Shown piece after piece: positions 7,577 to 13,872 of a stretch of 22,489 bases of DNA. A program made the translations under genes and the position numbers. The stretch lies in the IMG/VR virus record IMGVR_UViG_3300035698_013655, positions 1 through 22,489 of that record; one strand, 5' to 3'. Below the pieces are notes generated by a model, which saw only the letters and a list, made by a program, of their open reading frames with translations, made no database searches and had not been told where the DNA came from. Every line of letters starts with the position of its first letter. Within the stretch, counting starts at the first letter, position 1. The stretch comes from a virus.

Positions 7577-8011
7577 TTACCGACGTTTCGCTAATTCGGC
7601 GGCGACTGCTTCTGCTTTCGCCTTGGCGGCAGCCTTCTCGTTACGGACTTTCGCACGGTCGATCGCCGTCTCCAACGCCTTCGTGCGGGTTTTATCTGTG
7701 CGGTAACGGTCATATCCGTCTGGCATGCACTGTAAACGTGTCGCCTCCAGCATCAATTTATCCAGCTCGCTGCTCTGGCTTTCCTTATCGGTGTCCGTCA
7801 GCTCAATAACCTGACAAGTTCGTACGCACTTGAACTGTGGGTGGGACTTTCGTAGGATTTCGGTGATCATGCCGTTCTGGATAACACAGCGGGCTTCGCC
7901 GATCGTGTCAATGCTGTCATCAAGGACAATTTCTACTTCGTACCATTCCGGCCACTTGCTCTTGCTATCCGCTAAAATTACTTCGCCTTCGACTTTCGCT
8001 AATTTACCCAT
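7577..8011 (-). CDS. Uncharacterised protein upstream of large terminase
   Basis: The 144-residue protein has a beta-looking N-terminal part (VEGEVILADSKSKWPEWYEVEIVLDD), a middle with two cysteines, and a strongly charged Ala/Lys/Glu/Arg helix at the end (about residues 110-144). I do not recognise its family. ATG 8011 has a clear AAGGAG site, which lies inside the end of the preceding microprotein gene. It ends 23 bases before terL. A packaging-related role, including a divergent small terminase, is possible from position only; no HTH is evident by eye. Confidence 0.65.
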   Translation of the reverse strand: MGKLAKVEGEVILADSKSKWPEWYEVEIVLDDSIDTIGEARCVIQNGMITEILRKSHPQFKCVRTCQVIELTDTDKESQSSELDKLMLEATRLQCMPDGYDRYRTDKTRTKALETAIDRAKVRNEKAAAKAKAEAVAAELAKRR

Positions 8012-8180
8012 GGCTCGACTCCTTGTGTGGCTCTACCACATAAAAACTTATTACCCCTTCGTTCAGAACTTCTTCCATAAACGCGGGATCTTGCTTCCTC
8101 GAATTTAAAGCAACTATTGCTGCCTCCGGGCTCTCGAATGAGCCTAATTCATACCGTATGCTTAGGTCGTATATCCTCAT
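8004..8180 (-). CDS. 58-residue microprotein, related to the one at 10153-10305
   Basis: The frame MRIYDLSIRYELGSFESPEA ... ESSHG runs from ATG 8180 to TAA 8006-8004. The start has GGGAG 7 bases upstream, in a C/A-rich leader nearly identical to those before the genes at 9597 and 11229. Aligned without gaps over 44 residues, it shares about 15 identities with the 50-residue microprotein on the opposite strand at 10153-10305, including M.xY...I.Y..G.FE..E.A and D..F...V..E. Its last 8 bases overlap the next gene's start. Function is unknown; its small size and position suggest an accessory or host-directed role. Confidence 0.6.
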   Translation of the reverse strand: MRIYDLSIRYELGSFESPEAAIVALNSRKQDPAFMEEVLNEGVISFYVVEPHKESSHG

Positions 8181-8542
8181 GGTGTGTCTCCCTGTGTGTG
8201 GCCGTGTTGTGTGTTCGTGTAACCGTCGGTGAGATTATCACGCTCGGTGCCGTGTGTCAAGCCATCGTCACAGGGGAGGCGATTTGTAAAGCACAATTAT
8301 TGTGGGTGGTGTAATCCCTGGCTAACAGCCTGCATACGCAGCCCCCTCCCCCCGTCTGCTGACTGGCGGCATTGATACCCCCCCCCATCCTAATTACATG
8401 AGCTGCGGTCGATTGGCTTAAATGCCAGAGGGTATTATAATCACGTAATTACAGATTGGGGTGCATTAAGCCTGTGGATAACATTGTGCTCGATGCCACA
8501 ATACACTGTGATAACAGAGGGTTACAGCCTGTTCTTAAAGTA
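8181..8542. other. Noncoding stretch with C tracts and a DnaA-box match
   Basis: No convincing gene is seen in these 362 bases. They contain two C-rich tracts (about 8341-8353 and 8377-8386), TAATTACA twice (8391-8398, 8446-8453), and a perfect match to the DnaA box TTATCCACA on the minus strand (TGTGGATAA, 8473-8481), with a shorter similar TGTGATAA at 8507-8514. A plus-strand promoter-like pair TTGGCT (8413-8418) and TATAAT (8436-8441) is separated by 17 bases and would read antisense into the next gene. On the left, the strand complementary to 8181-8260 is a C/A-rich leader for the 8180 gene. Packaging sites (cos or pac) often lie near terminase genes, so this is one place to look. Confidence 0.4.
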
Positions 8543-8956
8543 CTACATTAACTCGCCTGCTGGTTGTGGTGCATGGTCGATGGTGACGGGCTTGGTCCCA
8601 CTGTTAGGCGGCAATGGTATGCCACTAACCACGGTGATAGTCATGTCAGTCTGCACTGATGTGGCTTGATGTGGCTTGCCGTGCCCTCGATCCAACAGCG
8701 CACCGGCGGCGGCAATTACCGCATTGTATGGCGCGTATGGATCGCCGAGGATTCGATTTAAAGCACGTACAGCAGCGGGAGAGGCTTCTTGTGCTAGTTG
8801 GGTCACATCATCCGAGTTAGACAGCTCAGGGGCGATTAAAAGTGCCTTCTCGTGGAATTTAGCCGCAACACGTGCCCCCGGATTCTTGCGAGCCATTGCT
8901 TGCATCCGCAATAATTCAATTTTTTCTTCTATTTGCTGCGATTCAAGGTCTGACAT
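8543..8956 (-). CDS. Helical phage protein, possible small terminase subunit
   Basis: This 137-residue protein has a charged helical N-terminus (QQIEEKIELLRMQAMARKNP), then ASPAAVRALNRILGDPYAPYNAVIAAAGALLDRGHGKP, a HEAT-like helical motif common in small phage proteins near packaging genes. The C-terminus is Pro-rich and ends HAPQPAGELM. It is the first gene of the leftward block, about 1 kb upstream of terL with two small genes and a noncoding gap between. I cannot show a DNA-binding HTH, so small terminase is only a guess from position. The start ATG 8956 has only a weak AGG upstream. Confidence 0.6.
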   Translation of the reverse strand: MSDLESQQIEEKIELLRMQAMARKNPGARVAAKFHEKALLIAPELSNSDDVTQLAQEASPAAVRALNRILGDPYAPYNAVIAAAGALLDRGHGKPHQATSVQTDMTITVVSGIPLPPNSGTKPVTIDHAPQPAGELM

Positions 8957-8984
8957 AACAAAAGCCTAGCAGTTTCAAACACTT

Positions 8985-9340
8985 CTGTCAAATCATTACG
9001 CTTTTGAGAGGGGCGTAAGAGATCTGTCAAGAGATTTAGAGAAAAAGTTAACTAATAATCAAGCATGTAAGCACCTATTATATATATATATTATATTATA
9101 TTATTATTATTATAGTATATATAGTATGACGGTATTGACGGTATTACGGGTAACGGATACCTATATGAGGTGTTAACCTTTTGTTAACCATTGTAATTGT
9201 GTCTTACAACCCTCAAATATAGCCGATGGTGTTTTTAGCGTAATGATCGTAAAGAGATCCGTGAAACGCCAGTGAAACAAGGGAAAATCTCTTGACAGAT
9301 CTCTTGACAGGGCGTAATGACGGCGTAAAGAGCGTAATGA
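8985..9340. repeat. Inverted repeat arms built from TTGACAG and GCGTAATGA units
   Basis: On the right arm ATCTCTTGACAG occurs twice in perfect tandem (9287-9298, 9299-9310) and GCGTAATGA three times (9239-9247, 9312-9320, 9332-9340), with CGTAAAGAG at 9248-9256 and 9324-9332. On the left arm the same words occur in reverse complement: CTGTCAAGAGAT at 9024-9035, and CTGTCA next to TCATTACGC at 8985-9001. The AT-rich core lies between the arms. Such repeated, oppositely oriented sites are typical of binding sites for an initiator or repressor. Confidence 0.7.
9075..9127. repeat. AT-rich core (TA/TTA repeats)
   Basis: About 50 bases made almost only of A and T, in TA and TTA repeats with a few G or C at the edges. 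It lies between the oppositely oriented repeat arms. Such a stretch melts easily and is the usual form of a DNA unwinding element. Confidence 0.7.
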
Positions 9341-9510
9341 CGGCTATTGATATAATTCAGGCACTTAGTTTTTTTTGTTAACTATTGGGGTCATGAGCGC
9401 CGAAAAATCACGCCTGTCAGATCGCCTGAAATTGAGCATAAATTTTGCATAAAACTGCACAAAACTACGCCACACTCACCACCAGATACACAGGTGCCAA
9501 GATTTGCCGC

Positions 9511-9539
9511 TTGACATTGCCGGAAATAGCTGCTATCAA
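9511..9539 (+). promoter_or_regulatory. Rightward early promoter candidate
   Basis: TTGACA (9511-9516, perfect -35) is separated by 17 bases from TATCAA (9534-9539, 4 of 6 matches to -10). It would start transcription near 9546, about 50 bases before the first rightward gene at 9597, through a C/A-rich leader. Confidence 0.5.
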
Positions 9540-9596
9540 TAGTTACATCGAGGCACACACTAGCACACCAGCCCCGACAACACAGGAGTACACACC

Positions 9597-9842
9597 ATGA
9601 CAAAAGGTGAATTAGAATACACGGCGGGTTTAAAGCATCATGAGTATGAGGAGATGCAAATCACGGTCAACACACGGGCGGATTTAGGTTGCCCCGTGGT
9701 GCGCATCACAGTTGCCGACAATGTGGAGAGTGCCAGCAAGTGTAGCTCCATTTTATTGACGGGCAGTGAGCTTTCGCAAATCTCTGATGCGTTGCGGGGC
9801 TACAAGCTGGCTGAAAAAATAATCAATGGGGGTGAGTCATGA
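9597..9842 (+). CDS. First rightward early protein, unknown function
   Basis: The 81-residue protein has a central beta-looking segment (EEMQITVNTRADLGCPVVRITVAD) and a helical C-terminus (SELSQISDALRGYKLAEKII). I do not recognise a family. It begins at ATG 9597 behind ACAGGAGTACACACC, a leader almost repeated before 11229 and, on the other strand, before 8180. Its end overlaps the next gene as ATGA. It is the promoter-proximal gene of the rightward block. Confidence 0.7.
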   Translation: MTKGELEYTAGLKHHEYEEMQITVNTRADLGCPVVRITVADNVESASKCSSILLTGSELSQISDALRGYKLAEKIINGGES

Positions 9843-10135
9843 TTGAATATTACAACTTTTCATATGATGGGGATACTTACGACCTCGAATGTGACACACG
9901 CAAAGAGGCGGAGGAATGGGCGCAAGCTTGGTGGGAAACCCGTTGCACCGACAACGCACAAATCAGAAACGGGCAATGCTTCACCGATACCGGCTATATT
10001 GATATGTGGCGGCTAGAAAATAATGGTGATGCGGAGCGATTCGAGTCACGCCCGGTCACGCTGCATTACGAACATTACCACGGCGATTTTGCCGAACACA
10101 ACACATACCACACAGGCGGTTTAGGCTGCCTATAA
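9839..10135 (+). CDS. Acidic, aromatic-rich phage protein, unknown function
   Basis: This 98-residue protein is rich in Tyr, Trp, His and acidic residues (for example ECDTRKEAEEWAQAWWETRC), with four cysteines across its length (residues about 18, 36, 47 and 97). No family is recognised. It overlaps the previous gene by ATGA and is followed 17 bases later by the microprotein gene at 10153, so it belongs to the same operon. Confidence 0.65.
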   Translation: MIEYYNFSYDGDTYDLECDTRKEAEEWAQAWWETRCTDNAQIRNGQCFTDTGYIDMWRLENNGDAERFESRPVTLHYEHYHGDFAEHNTYHTGGLGCL

Positions 10136-10152
10136 CCACAGGAGTAAAAATC

Positions 10153-10305
10153 ATGAAAACATATACCATAGATATAACGTATGACATCGGAGAATTTGAA
10201 AACAAGGAGTTCGCAGAAAAATACCTAGAAGAATCTAAATGCGATCTTGAATTTGTATGCGATGTCATCCGAGAAGCAGAAGTAACCGAACATGAGGAGG
10301 ATTAA
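10153..10305 (+). CDS. 50-residue microprotein, related to the one at 8004-8180
   Basis: The frame MKTYTIDITYDIGEFENKEF ... TEHEED is preceded by ACAGGAG 8 bases upstream of ATG 10153. It aligns without gaps to the 58-residue microprotein on the minus strand at 8004-8180 (about 15 identities in 44 positions plus many conservative changes). It is acidic and probably one beta-hairpin followed by a helix. Its GAGGAGG end forms the Shine-Dalgarno site of the next gene. Function is unknown; duplication across the divergent control region suggests both copies serve the same or opposed roles. Confidence 0.6.
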   Translation: MKTYTIDITYDIGEFENKEFAEKYLEESKCDLEFVCDVIREAEVTEHEED

Positions 10306-10309
10306 AATC

Positions 10310-10591
10310 ATGACAAGAAATATCACATTAGAGCAGGATTCACACTTTCCAGTGAGGCAAGATTTATTAGGAGCCTTGGAGCGCTACCTTAACAACGGCA
10401 TTTCACCGGGCGGGTTCTTAACCGCCGTTCTGGAAAATAACCTATCAGATGCTTTCACTAGGGCTGATATTGAAAACAGCACCAATATGAGAAACATTGT
10501 TGGGTATGTTTACAATAACATCCCAGGTTATGCGTGGGGAAGTCGCGATAGAGTAGGTCAGTATCTTGACCAACTCAGAAAGGGACAATAG
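10310..10591 (+). CDS. Small phage protein, unknown function
   Basis: The 93-residue protein has ARM-like helical segments: HFPVRQDLLGALERYLNNGISPGGFLTAVLENNLSDAFTRAD, followed by NIVGYVYNNIPGYAWGSRDRVGQYL. It resembles small phage proteins of about this size that carry a LLGALERYL..G..PGGFL.AVL pattern, but I know no function for them. ATG 10310 is chosen over the in-frame ATG 10292 because GAGGAGG lies 9 bases upstream, while 10292 has no clear ribosome site and would overlap the previous gene. Confidence 0.7.
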   Translation: MTRNITLEQDSHFPVRQDLLGALERYLNNGISPGGFLTAVLENNLSDAFTRADIENSTNMRNIVGYVYNNIPGYAWGSRDRVGQYLDQLRKGQ

Positions 10592-10593
10592 CC

Positions 10594-10671
10594 ATGACTA
10601 AACTAACGGTGAACGATACACCTGATGGGAAGATGGTAATAACCCTGATTAAAACCCTACCAAGGAGCTAA
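10594..10671 (+). CDS. 25-residue peptide ORF (doubtful)
   Basis: MTKLTVNDTPDGKMVITLIK then five more residues, with AAAGGGA about 9 bases upstream of ATG 10594. It fills the gap between neighbours, and its last codons form the AAGGAG site of the next gene. It may be a leader peptide or a spacer with no product. Confidence 0.3.
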   Translation: MTKLTVNDTPDGKMVITLIKTLPRS

Positions 10672-10675
10672 AACA

Positions 10676-10849
10676 ATGGATCACACAACCATAAAATTTA
10701 ACCAAAAACAGCTGCACGATGTCCGCAAGGCACAACGCAATCTATTTATCTCAGATATGATAATGGGCTGCATCGTTATGATGGCGGTCGCCTGCATATT
10801 CATATTCGTTTATGTAGCTGCAACGCCGGACATTCACACACATTTATAG
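10676..10849 (+). CDS. 57-residue single-span membrane protein
   Basis: The protein has a basic N-terminal half (about residues 7-22, KFNQKQLHDVRKAQRN) and one hydrophobic span at residues 25-48 (SDMIMGCIVMMAVACIFIFV...), then a short tail ending PDIHTHL. That suggests a single inner-membrane segment with the basic N-terminus in the cytoplasm. AAGGAG lies 8 bases upstream of ATG 10676. Its role is unknown; small membrane proteins in early phage operons often alter host membrane processes, but nothing here shows that. Confidence 0.6.
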   Translation: MDHTTIKFNQKQLHDVRKAQRNLFISDMIMGCIVMMAVACIFIFVYVAATPDIHTHL

Positions 10850-10858
10850 GGGGGTAAC

Positions 10859-11203
10859 ATGACCGTAGATAAAGCATTAGAGAGCCACGCCCACAAATTC
10901 AGTGACGTGGAAGCGTATGCAGTCACCAAGGACGGCGAACGAGTGGCAGCTATTTCATTTAAGCGCACCCCTAAGATGACGTACGCGTTTTATCGTCGTT
11001 TTGAGGGTCGTATTGCACAGGGGAGGTGCGTAACCCGTACTAAGGAGCATACCCATCAGAGACAATCAGCAGCCTTGCGTGACGCTATTTTCACGCTGGA
11101 TGGTGAAGCAGAATTTAAGGAGCTGTTTTTTAAAGCAGAGACACACCTTGGGTGGAGGTCATACCTCATTAACGCTGGATATACTGTCTGGCAAATTATT
11201 TAA
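10859..11203 (+). CDS. Basic early protein, unknown function
   Basis: This 114-residue protein is rich in Arg, Lys, His and aromatic residues, for example ERVAAISFKRTPKMTYAFYRRFEGR and ETHLGWRSYLINAGYTVWQII at the end. It may bind nucleic acid, but no known motif is visible. It starts at ATG 10859 after GGGGGG, 5 bases from the start. It is followed by the clamp-like gene after 25 bases. Confidence 0.65.
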   Translation: MTVDKALESHAHKFSDVEAYAVTKDGERVAAISFKRTPKMTYAFYRRFEGRIAQGRCVTRTKEHTHQRQSAALRDAIFTLDGEAEFKELFFKAETHLGWRSYLINAGYTVWQII

Positions 11204-11228
11204 CCACACACTTACAGGAGCACACACC

Positions 11229-11795
11229 ATGAAAGCTACAATAGATCAAAACACATTGATACAAACATTCAAAGCAATGAAACACGCTATATCAAAAGAT
11301 GAAACGCGTTACTATTTGTGCGGCATAAACTTAGAGTTTCAACACGGGAAATTCTTTGTATTCACTGCCACTGATGGCGGTCGCCTGTTTACCCGACACG
11401 TGTCCGGCTACCATGTCCCTGATACTGACAAAACATTTATCATACCGGCACCGCTAGTGACATTAGTATCTAAACATACCATCAGCAAGAAAGACGACCC
11501 GATTGCATCCATAGAGATCACCGACGAAGGCATTATTACAATAGCCGGGGATGATTGGTCGTTTAGAGGTAAAGCAGTCGAGGGCAACTTTCCGGACTAT
11601 CAGCGATGTATCCCAGTGGAAGCGGAGAGATACACAGCATTCAACGCCACGTACCTAAAGCAGCTTGCGGAATCTGCGATTGCCTTGGGTGAAAATCACG
11701 TAAAAATATACGAGCAAGCAGAAACTGGCGGGGCTTCCTGTATTAGGCTTGGTGACAGTGGTGTTAAGTACGTTTTAATGTCCACACGCCTATAA
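11229..11795 (+). CDS. Half-length DNA polymerase sliding-clamp-like protein
   Basis: The 188-residue protein resembles the DNA polymerase III beta clamp (DnaN): an N-terminal helix, FVFTATDGGRLFTRHV, FIIPAPLVTLVSKH, SIEITDEGIITIAG, a GNFPDYQRCIP element, and a C-terminus ending VKYVLMSTRL like the conserved clamp end. Bacterial clamps have about 366 residues in three repeated domains, so this one has about half, probably two domains at most. It could form a clamp with more subunits, replace or modify the host clamp, or bind its partners. ATG 11229 with ACAGGAG upstream is chosen over a longer frame from 11079, which would lie inside the previous gene. It is followed by a hairpin and a promoter candidate. 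Confidence 0.75.
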   Translation: MKATIDQNTLIQTFKAMKHAISKDETRYYLCGINLEFQHGKFFVFTATDGGRLFTRHVSGYHVPDTDKTFIIPAPLVTLVSKHTISKKDDPIASIEITDEGIITIAGDDWSFRGKAVEGNFPDYQRCIPVEAERYTAFNATYLKQLAESAIALGENHVKIYEQAETGGASCIRLGDSGVKYVLMSTRL

Positions 11796-11807
11796 ACCAC
11801 TCCCTAG

Positions 11808-11839
11808 CGAGGGGATTTGTCGCTTGACTTTTCCCCTCG
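11808..11839 (+). other. Hairpin after the clamp-like gene
   Basis: An 8-bp stem CGAGGGGA (11808-11815) pairs with TCCCCTCG (11832-11839) around a 16-base loop, 13 bases after the stop of the clamp-like gene. No T run follows, so it is not a typical intrinsic terminator; it may protect the upstream mRNA end. Confidence 0.4.
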
Positions 11840-11853
11840 TACCATCCTAACAT
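11824..11853 (+). promoter_or_regulatory. Candidate promoter for the primase-helicase genes
   Basis: TTGACT (11824-11829, 5 of 6 matches) and TAACAT (11848-11853, 4 of 6) are 18 bases apart and would start transcription about 25 bases before the gene at 11888. The elements overlap the hairpin above, so the two could interact. This is a sequence match only. Confidence 0.35.
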
Positions 11854-11887
11854 ATTTGAGCACACCAACCACACAAGGGGCAAAAAC

Positions 11888-12079
11888 ATGAAAAAAATCA
11901 CCCAGCTAATCGCAGATTTCAACCGAGCGAAGCGCGCCTATTATGCCGCCAGCGCAACCCACCACGACCATGAGTCCACCGGGACCTATATAGACCTAAG
12001 CCGAACATGCAAAGCCATGAATAAGGCGCAAGATGATATGGATGCTGCCATAAACGAACATCTTGAATCTCAGGGGTAG
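11888..12079 (+). CDS. 63-residue helical protein upstream of primase-helicase
   Basis: The small charged helical protein begins MKKITQLIADFNRAKRAYYAAS and ends MDAAINEHLESQG, with a His-rich middle (ATHHDHES). No family is recognised. AAGGGG lies 7 bases upstream of ATG 11888. It stops 2 bases before the primase-helicase start, and GGGG at its end acts as that gene's ribosome site, so the two are coupled. Confidence 0.6.
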   Translation: MKKITQLIADFNRAKRAYYAASATHHDHESTGTYIDLSRTCKAMNKAQDDMDAAINEHLESQG

Positions 12080-12081
12080 TT

Positions 12082-13872
12082 ATGGATAATAATGTATCTG
12101 ATTTCCTTGCGTTCATGGAATCGCATGATCTGGCACCGACCGATACATCAGTGATAATTGCGGATGATATACAGAATTACTATCAGGTTGCCGGCAGTAA
12201 GAATAAAAAGAGCGGACACTATACCCTAAAATTTGAGAACGGTTACGCCACTGGATATGTGGCAGCCTACAAAGGCGATCAGAAATTCACTTATAACGTT
12301 AGGATAGGTGAGTCGCCCAGCATGGAGGAAATCCAGAAAAGCAAGGCGAAAGCAGCCAAGGCGAAAAAGCACCGTGGAATAGCTGAGCAGAAAGAGATAG
12401 AGGATACGTCCGAGCGTGCAATGGAATTGTGGGGACGCGCTTCACCCCCGTTCGACGATCCCGCCTATGCAGTCAAAAAACAGATAACGCTGGCTGGGGT
12501 GCGTGAGCTTGACGACGAACTTATCATACCCATGATGGACTCTGATTACAAAATATGGTCATTGCAGCGTATACTCCCAGACGGAAAGAAATTGCACCTT
12601 ACCGGCAAAAAAAAACGGGGGATATTTTTCCCCCTGATCGAGGATTCAGACGACAACTCTACTATATTCATTTGCGAGGGTGTTGCCACGGCTGCGACCG
12701 TCAGGGAAGCTATGGTCGAACACCCTGTTTATGCAGCGTTTGATTGCGGCAGTTTAAAGCATGTAGCCAAAGAGCTTCGACAAGCATTTCCGGCCGCAAA
12801 AATAATCATTGCCTGTGATAACGACGTATTCACCACCACACAATCAGGCGAGCCACAGAATCCGGGTGTGGAGGAGGGGCAGAAAGCAGCCGGCGCAGTA
12901 AAAGGCTTTGCAATCTACCCTGAGTTCGGTGATAACAAAGAAAAATATACGGACTATAATGATCTGAAAATCCGCAACGGGATTGACGAAGTTCGTAGAC
13001 AAATTCTGCAAAAGATGGCTTCTATGGAGCCTGACATTGCAGAGTCGCCCCCCTCGGTTCCAGTAGAGGCTCCTGCTACTAATGGTGTGCAATCCGGGGG
13101 GGGGTCGTTATCTCATAGGGGCCTGCCTTTCAGGATAATGGGGCAGGACAAAGGGATGTATTACTATTATTCATTCACCAAGGAGCAGCTAGTAGAGCTC
13201 AATGCTACCGCACATAACAAATTAAACCTACTCGGGATGGCTGAGGCAAATGAGTGGCTGGATGTCTACAGCGACGGCAATGGTGGCGGGCAGCGTCCCA
13301 GTATGTCCCAAATATCAGATGTTGCTGCCGATGATATGATGTCAACGGGCAGGAAACTCCCTATTTTTAACGGCAATGATCTCATGAGGGGTATTGGTGC
13401 GTGGATGGATGGCGGCCGGCGGGTGCTGCATTGCGGTGACTGTCTCTTTGTTGACGGGAAAAAAATGGGTCTGAATGATTTTCCAAGCAAATATATATAT
13501 GAAGCCAAAGTGGGGGTATCAACTCCAGCAAGTGAAATTCTGCCACCAAGCAGGGCGGTTAAGCTAAAAGAAATATGTATGATGCCTACGTGGGAAGATC
13601 CTACCGCCGGGATGGTGTTAGCTGGGTGGCTGGTGATAGCACCTATCGGCTCGATTCTTAAATGGCGACCGCACATCTGGATTTCAGGTGAGTCACAAGC
13701 GGGCAAGAGTACAATCCTAGAGGAAATAGTCGATCCTGTTCTAGGTGACTTTAAAATCAAATTGGATGGAGAGACCACCGAGGCGGGTATCAGGCAGAGG
13801 ATGGGCATTGATGCTAGACCGCCCATTTATGATGAAGGTGAAATGGATAGCAGAAAAACCGGGCGATTATGA
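12082..13872 (+). CDS. Primase-helicase (TOPRIM + DUF927-type), N-terminal part
   Basis: This 596-residue frame holds a TOPRIM domain (about residues 190-290, with FICEG at 197-200 including Glu199, and ACDND at 244-248) for RNA primer synthesis. Then comes a DUF927-type helicase domain whose Walker A is GESQAGKST at 536-544 and Walker B PIYDEGE at 581-587. No zinc-finger cysteines are seen in the N-terminal part. Just after Walker B the frame runs out of homology, reading SRKTGRL then TGA, while the next frame continues the helicase. The break is at an A5 run (13854-13858), where skipping one base restores the product. This may be a programmed +1 frameshift, a genuine mutation, or a sequencing or assembly error. 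Confidence 0.85.
   Translation: MDNNVSDFLAFMESHDLAPTDTSVIIADDIQNYYQVAGSKNKKSGHYTLKFENGYATGYVAAYKGDQKFTYNVRIGESPSMEEIQKSKAKAAKAKKHRGIAEQKEIEDTSERAMELWGRASPPFDDPAYAVKKQITLAGVRELDDELIIPMMDSDYKIWSLQRILPDGKKLHLTGKKKRGIFFPLIEDSDDNSTIFICEGVATAATVREAMVEHPVYAAFDCGSLKHVAKELRQAFPAAKIIIACDNDVFTTTQSGEPQNPGVEEGQKAAGAVKGFAIYPEFGDNKEKYTDYNDLKIRNGIDEVRRQILQKMASMEPDIAESPPSVPVEAPATNGVQSGGGSLSHRGLPFRIMGQDKGMYYYYSFTKEQLVELNATAHNKLNLLGMAEANEWLDVYSDGNGGGQRPSMSQISDVAADDMMSTGRKLPIFNGNDLMRGIGAWMDGGRRVLHCGDCLFVDGKKMGLNDFPSKYIYEAKVGVSTPASEILPPSRAVKLKEICMMPTWEDPTAGMVLAGWLVIAPIGSILKWRPHIWISGESQAGKSTILEEIVDPVLGDFKIKLDGETTEAGIRQRMGIDARPPIYDEGEMDSRKTGRL

Larger units (their letters stand above)
8957..9596. promoter_or_regulatory. 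Divergent control region / candidate replication origin
   Basis: These 640 bases separate the two divergent gene blocks and hold no gene I can support. The region has an AT-only core flanked by repeat arms in opposite orientation, four GTTAAC palindromes (9047, 9172, 9183, 9377), tandem GACGGTATT (9128-9145), GTGAAAC twice (9261, 9272), and a T8 run at 9369-9376. A rightward promoter candidate sits at 9511-9539. The arrangement fits a bidirectional operator or a replication origin; the sequence alone does not tell these apart. Confidence 0.6.

Noticed and set aside
8484-8669. Plus-strand frame of about 61 residues
   Set aside because: It lies mostly antisense to the 8543-8956 gene and has no ribosome site or family pattern.
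8963-8991. Leftward promoter TTGACA (8991-8986) with TAGGCT (8968-8963), 17 bases apart
   Set aside because: The -10 matches only 3 of 6 and the start would fall on the ATG itself, so it is too weak to list; the TTGACA is better explained as part of the repeat family.
9075-9127. CRISPR or other spacer array
   Set aside because: It is simple TA/TTA repeat sequence without regular repeats and unique spacers.
11079-11228. N-terminal extension of the clamp-like gene
   Set aside because: It lies inside the previous gene in another frame, is not clamp-like, and a clear ribosome site supports ATG 11229.
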